A stretch of DNA of 64,000 bases from JALZCH01 sp036387135. GTDB lineage: Bacteria > Acidobacteriota > Blastocatellia > Pyrinomonadales > Pyrinomonadaceae. A program made the position numbers and the translations under genes. This document shows positions 61,383 to 64,000 of this stretch, one piece after another (the first letter of the stretch is position 1; every line of letters starts with the position of its first letter). The stretch is taken from NCBI GenBank assembly GCA_036387135.1, contig DASVUH010000038.1, forward strand, positions 1 to 64,000. The letters run 5' to 3'. Under the pieces are notes generated by a model. The model made no database searches. It had not been told where the DNA came from and saw nothing but the letters and a program-made list of their open reading frames with translations.

Positions 61383-63413
61383 TTACGGATTTAAATATTT
61401 TCCGAACCAATCAAGCACGTTTGTGTACCAGAATTCGGAGTTTTGCGGTTTTAAAATCCAGTGTCCTTCGTCCGGGTAAACAATCAACTTTGAAGGCACG
61501 TTGTTTAATTGCAGAGCGGTAAAAAGCTGCATACTTTGGTCAACCGGAACGCGGAAATCCAGCTCTCCGGCTGTGACGAGCGTCGGCGTATTGAAATTTT
61601 TGGCAAATTTATGCGGCGACCATTTGTTGTAGTTGACTGGGTTTTGCCACGGCATTCCTTTAAATTCGTAGTTGACGAACCACAATTCTTCGGTCGCGCC
61701 AGCCATTGATTCGAGATTGTAAACTCCGGCGTGCGAGACGAAAACTTTGAATTTAAAACGCGGATCGTTGTTGTGTCCCAAAATCCAATCAACCATATAA
61801 CCGCCGTAGCTCGCTCCGGCTGCGCCGAGACGGTTTTTATCAATGTAAGGCTTTTTAACGATTTCGGCTACGCCGTTCATAATGTCCGTAAATGCGCGCC
61901 CGCCCCAATCGGCGGAAACTTCGTTGACGAACTGCTGACCGTAACCGACCGAGCCACGCGGATTCGGAGAGAAAACGATGTAACCCGCATTGGCGAAAAT
62001 CTGCGAGTTCCAGCGATTAGACCAGGCGTCGTTGGAAGCAGACTGCGGTCCGCCGTGAATCAAAACAAAAAGCGGATATTTTTTATTCGGATCGAAGTTC
62101 GCCGGTTTTGTGATAAAACCGTGAATTTTGGCATTTCCCGCGCCCGTCCATTCAAAATCTTCGAGCTTTTGCAGATTGTATTGCGACAGCATCTGTTGAT
62201 TGACGGTAGTGAGGTTTGTCATTCCGCTGCCGTCGGTGTTGACGCGAGCGATTTCAGGCGGCATCCGACCGGATGCGTGAGTGAAAACAAGCGAGTTGCC
62301 AGCCAATTTTAAATCCGACGCAAAACCTTCGTACATCAAACGGCGCGGTCTGCCGCCGGCGAGCGGAACTGTATAAATTGCCCCGCGCCCGCGTTCGGCG
62401 GCGGTAAAATAAACGGTTTGACTGTCGGGCGTGATAATGAAATCTTCGACCTGAAAATCGAATCCGACCGGAATCTCAACCGCGCGCCCCGTTTGCCGGT
62501 CGTAACGCATCAGACGCCAGCGGTCGGCTTCAAAGCCTTCGGTCATTTGCGAGCGGTAAAGAATGTATTTTCCGTCGCGCGTGTAAACCGGCGAGGCGTC
62601 ATAGCCTTTGTTGGTCGCCGTGATATTTTTCGCCGCGTCGGGGTTTGAAACGGGCGCGATGTAAACATCGCTGTTGGTTGAAATCGCCTCTATTTTATCC
62701 GGGTTGCGAAGAAAAACCAGCTCGCGCGAATCGGGCGAAAATCCGAAATCTATAAAGCTGGAAGCCGCGTACGGCGGCGAATCCCAATCGCCGGTCGTTG
62801 CTTCGCGCATTCGGTCGCCGTTTGTTTCGATCAGAAAAACGTGCGTTCGTTTTACGTCGCGCCATTCAACCCAATGTTTATAAAGCAAGCGGTCGGTGAC
62901 GTGCGCTTTGACCTTGTTGGCTTCCGCCGCCGCATCTTTTTGTTTGTTGCAATTGTCGTCGCCACGGCATTCCGGGTAAACGTCGGAAGTAAAAGCGAAC
63001 ATTCGCCCGTCGGGCGACCAGACGAAAGCGTTGACGCCGGTTGAAATGTTGGTAATTTGTTTTTTATCGCCGCCGTCGTCGGCATCCATCGTCCAGATTT
63101 GACCGCCGGAAATGTAAGCGATTTTTCTGCCGTCGGGCGAAAACGCCGGAGACAAACTCGAACCAGCGCCGCTTGTCAAAGCGCGCAGCTCGCCGCCGGT
63201 CGCAGGAGTAATGTAAATCTGATTAACCGCGCGGTTCGCGTCTTTGTTGACATCGCCGATTTGAAAAGCGACAAAACGACCGTCGGGCGAAACCGCCGGA
63301 GCGGCGACGCGGCGCAATTTCAACAATTCCTGAATCGTAAAACGATTGTTCTGCGCCGCCGCAAAATTAGAAAAAACGAGCGCGAAAATTAAAAGTAAAA
63401 TCGAGCGTTTCAT
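61383..63413 (-). CDS. Secreted S9-family (prolyl oligopeptidase-type) peptidase
   Basis: A 676-residue protein from the ATG at 63413 (SD-like AAAAAT region; the 23 upstream codons are repeat-derived). Residues 1-20 form a signal peptide (KRSILLLIFALVFSNFAAA). A PD40-type beta-propeller (VSPDGRFVAFQIGDV, FSPDGRKIAYISGG) covers ~35-400. The alpha/beta-hydrolase domain carries the catalytic Ser in GAAGASYGGYM, Asp in GELDFRVPVD and His in DEGHWI. It cleaves oligopeptides or acyl-aminoacyl peptides in the periplasm. Confidence 0.9.
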   Translation of the reverse strand: MKRSILLLIFALVFSNFAAAQNNRFTIQELLKLRRVAAPAVSPDGRFVAFQIGDVNKDANRAVNQIYITPATGGELRALTSGAGSSLSPAFSPDGRKIAYISGGQIWTMDADDGGDKKQITNISTGVNAFVWSPDGRMFAFTSDVYPECRGDDNCNKQKDAAAEANKVKAHVTDRLLYKHWVEWRDVKRTHVFLIETNGDRMREATTGDWDSPPYAASSFIDFGFSPDSRELVFLRNPDKIEAISTNSDVYIAPVSNPDAAKNITATNKGYDASPVYTRDGKYILYRSQMTEGFEADRWRLMRYDRQTGRAVEIPVGFDFQVEDFIITPDSQTVYFTAAERGRGAIYTVPLAGGRPRRLMYEGFASDLKLAGNSLVFTHASGRMPPEIARVNTDGSGMTNLTTVNQQMLSQYNLQKLEDFEWTGAGNAKIHGFITKPANFDPNKKYPLFVLIHGGPQSASNDAWSNRWNSQIFANAGYIVFSPNPRGSVGYGQQFVNEVSADWGGRAFTDIMNGVAEIVKKPYIDKNRLGAAGASYGGYMVDWILGHNNDPRFKFKVFVSHAGVYNLESMAGATEELWFVNYEFKGMPWQNPVNYNKWSPHKFAKNFNTPTLVTAGELDFRVPVDQSMQLFTALQLNNVPSKLIVYPDEGHWILKPQNSEFWYTNVLDWFGKYLNP

Positions 63414-63420
63414 ATTTTTG

Positions 63421-63538
63421 AAAAAGCAAATAGACCGCAGAAGAAGCTGATTGAGCGGATAAAACGCAGATTGATAAATCAATAAATTTATCTGCGAATT
63501 TCTGCCGAATCAGCGTCATCTGCGGTCTATTCATTTGA
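63421..63538. repeat. Large leader hairpin, family A copy 2
   Basis: An imperfect inverted repeat with ATAGACCGCAG at one end and CTGCGGTCTAT at the other, plus GCGGATAAAACGCAGATT and its mirror AATTTATCTGCG. It resembles the element at 47644-47758. On the minus strand it ends a few bases before the S9 peptidase ATG. Confidence 0.75.
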
Positions 63539-63574
63539 ATTTAACAAGACGCGCAGATTTTACACTAAAATCGT

Positions 63575-64000
63575 CTAACTGAGAAAACCGGGAAACAGCG
63601 CCGCCGATGCAGCGGCAAGCACGACGCCGAACAGCCAGACGACGAGAGCCGCCGTCCAAGCCGCGCTGCCGGAAACTTTTTCGCCCGCGTTTTTCAGCCC
63701 CGTCGCCGCCAGCCACAAACGATAAAACGAGAGCAGACCGATTGCCGCCGCCAGCGAGAACAAAACCGGATTTTGCGCCGGATTAAAAAGCAGCACACCC
63801 AAATTGTCCTGAACGAGCGATTGCTGTCCGAGCAGCGGATGAACGTCCACAGGGTCTTTGAGAAACAAAATGATTAAGCTCAAAATCCTATCAATCACAA
63901 TCACCGGGAAAAACGAATAAACCGTTGCCGAGAAAGATTGCCAGTAATTGATGTGCCCGCCCATCGCCAAAATGATGACGAGATAAATTGCGGCTAGGAA
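63575..64000 (-). CDS. Yip1-type membrane protein, truncated by window end
   Basis: The frame is open past the right edge (at least 141 residues here). Three or four hydrophobic segments (FLAAIYLVIILAMGG; ATVYSFFPVIVIDRILSLII; LFSLAAAIGLLSFYRLW; ALVVWLFGVVLAAASAALF) match the Yip1 family pattern. A TTG at 63970 is not the likely start, since the preceding codons are also membrane-like. Function unknown. Confidence 0.75.
   Translation of the reverse strand, partial: FLAAIYLVIILAMGGHINYWQSFSATVYSFFPVIVIDRILSLIILFLKDPVDVHPLLGQQSLVQDNLGVLLFNPAQNPVLFSLAAAIGLLSFYRLWLAATGLKNAGEKVSGSAAWTAALVVWLFGVVLAAASAALFPGFLS

Overview
The window reads as chromosomal DNA of a Blastocatellia-like member of the Acidobacteriota. 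This is inferred from gene content: paired ECF sigma factors and Ser/Thr kinases with TPR tails, FHA/zinc-ribbon signalling proteins, secreted PD40, CHRD and FG-GAP repeat proteins, and mid-range GC. No rRNA, insertion sequence, phage or CRISPR array is visible. It holds about 60 protein genes, three tRNAs, an SRP RNA and one candidate riboswitch.

Layout. 1-5.05 kb: envelope/glycan genes (beta-helix protein, two methyltransferases, a GT39-type glycosyltransferase). 5.05-8.6 kb: a TPR kinase and three small redox proteins. 8.7-17.4 kb: a tight seven-gene cassette (ECF sigma, unknown protein, ImmA/IrrE peptidase, NurA-like nuclease, HerA-like ATPase, Mre11/SbcD, Rad50/SbcC), the most system-like block here. 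17.5-25.7 kb: housekeeping genes (ppsA, an NtrC-type regulator, fabI, LOG, cutA, yqeY, tadA). 25.76-26.4 kb: two tRNA-Ser genes, the SRP RNA and the orphan C-terminal end of a lost surface-protein gene. 26.4-32 kb: an ECF sigma/kinase pair and a large secreted PD40 protein. 32.3-35.5 kb: dnaX and an inositol-phosphatase gene. 35.6-41.8 kb: a phospho-signalling cluster (FHA-GAF-PP2C phosphatase, RDD protein, zinc-ribbon kinase-FHA, zinc-ribbon FHA protein, PASTA protein). 42-48.5 kb: rpe, a BamD-like protein, a TPR protein and a CAP-domain protein behind a structured leader. 48.5-58.2 kb: ispE, tRNA-Gln, prs, rplY, pth, rpsF, rpsR, rplI, dnaB (with an intein), alr, plsC. 58.2-64 kb: two CHRD/FG-GAP paralogues, an S9 peptidase and a truncated Yip1-type membrane gene.

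The most unusual global feature is a set of gene-junction inverted repeats. Many spacers carry an imperfect to perfect hairpin whose arms are tandem copies of a 7-9 nt word. The word differs at each locus, but size (about 60-110 nt), symmetry and position just before the next start codon recur. Several distort gene-start calls or encode the ends of proteins.

All protein functions are assigned by reading motifs by eye. No database search or computed folding was available.
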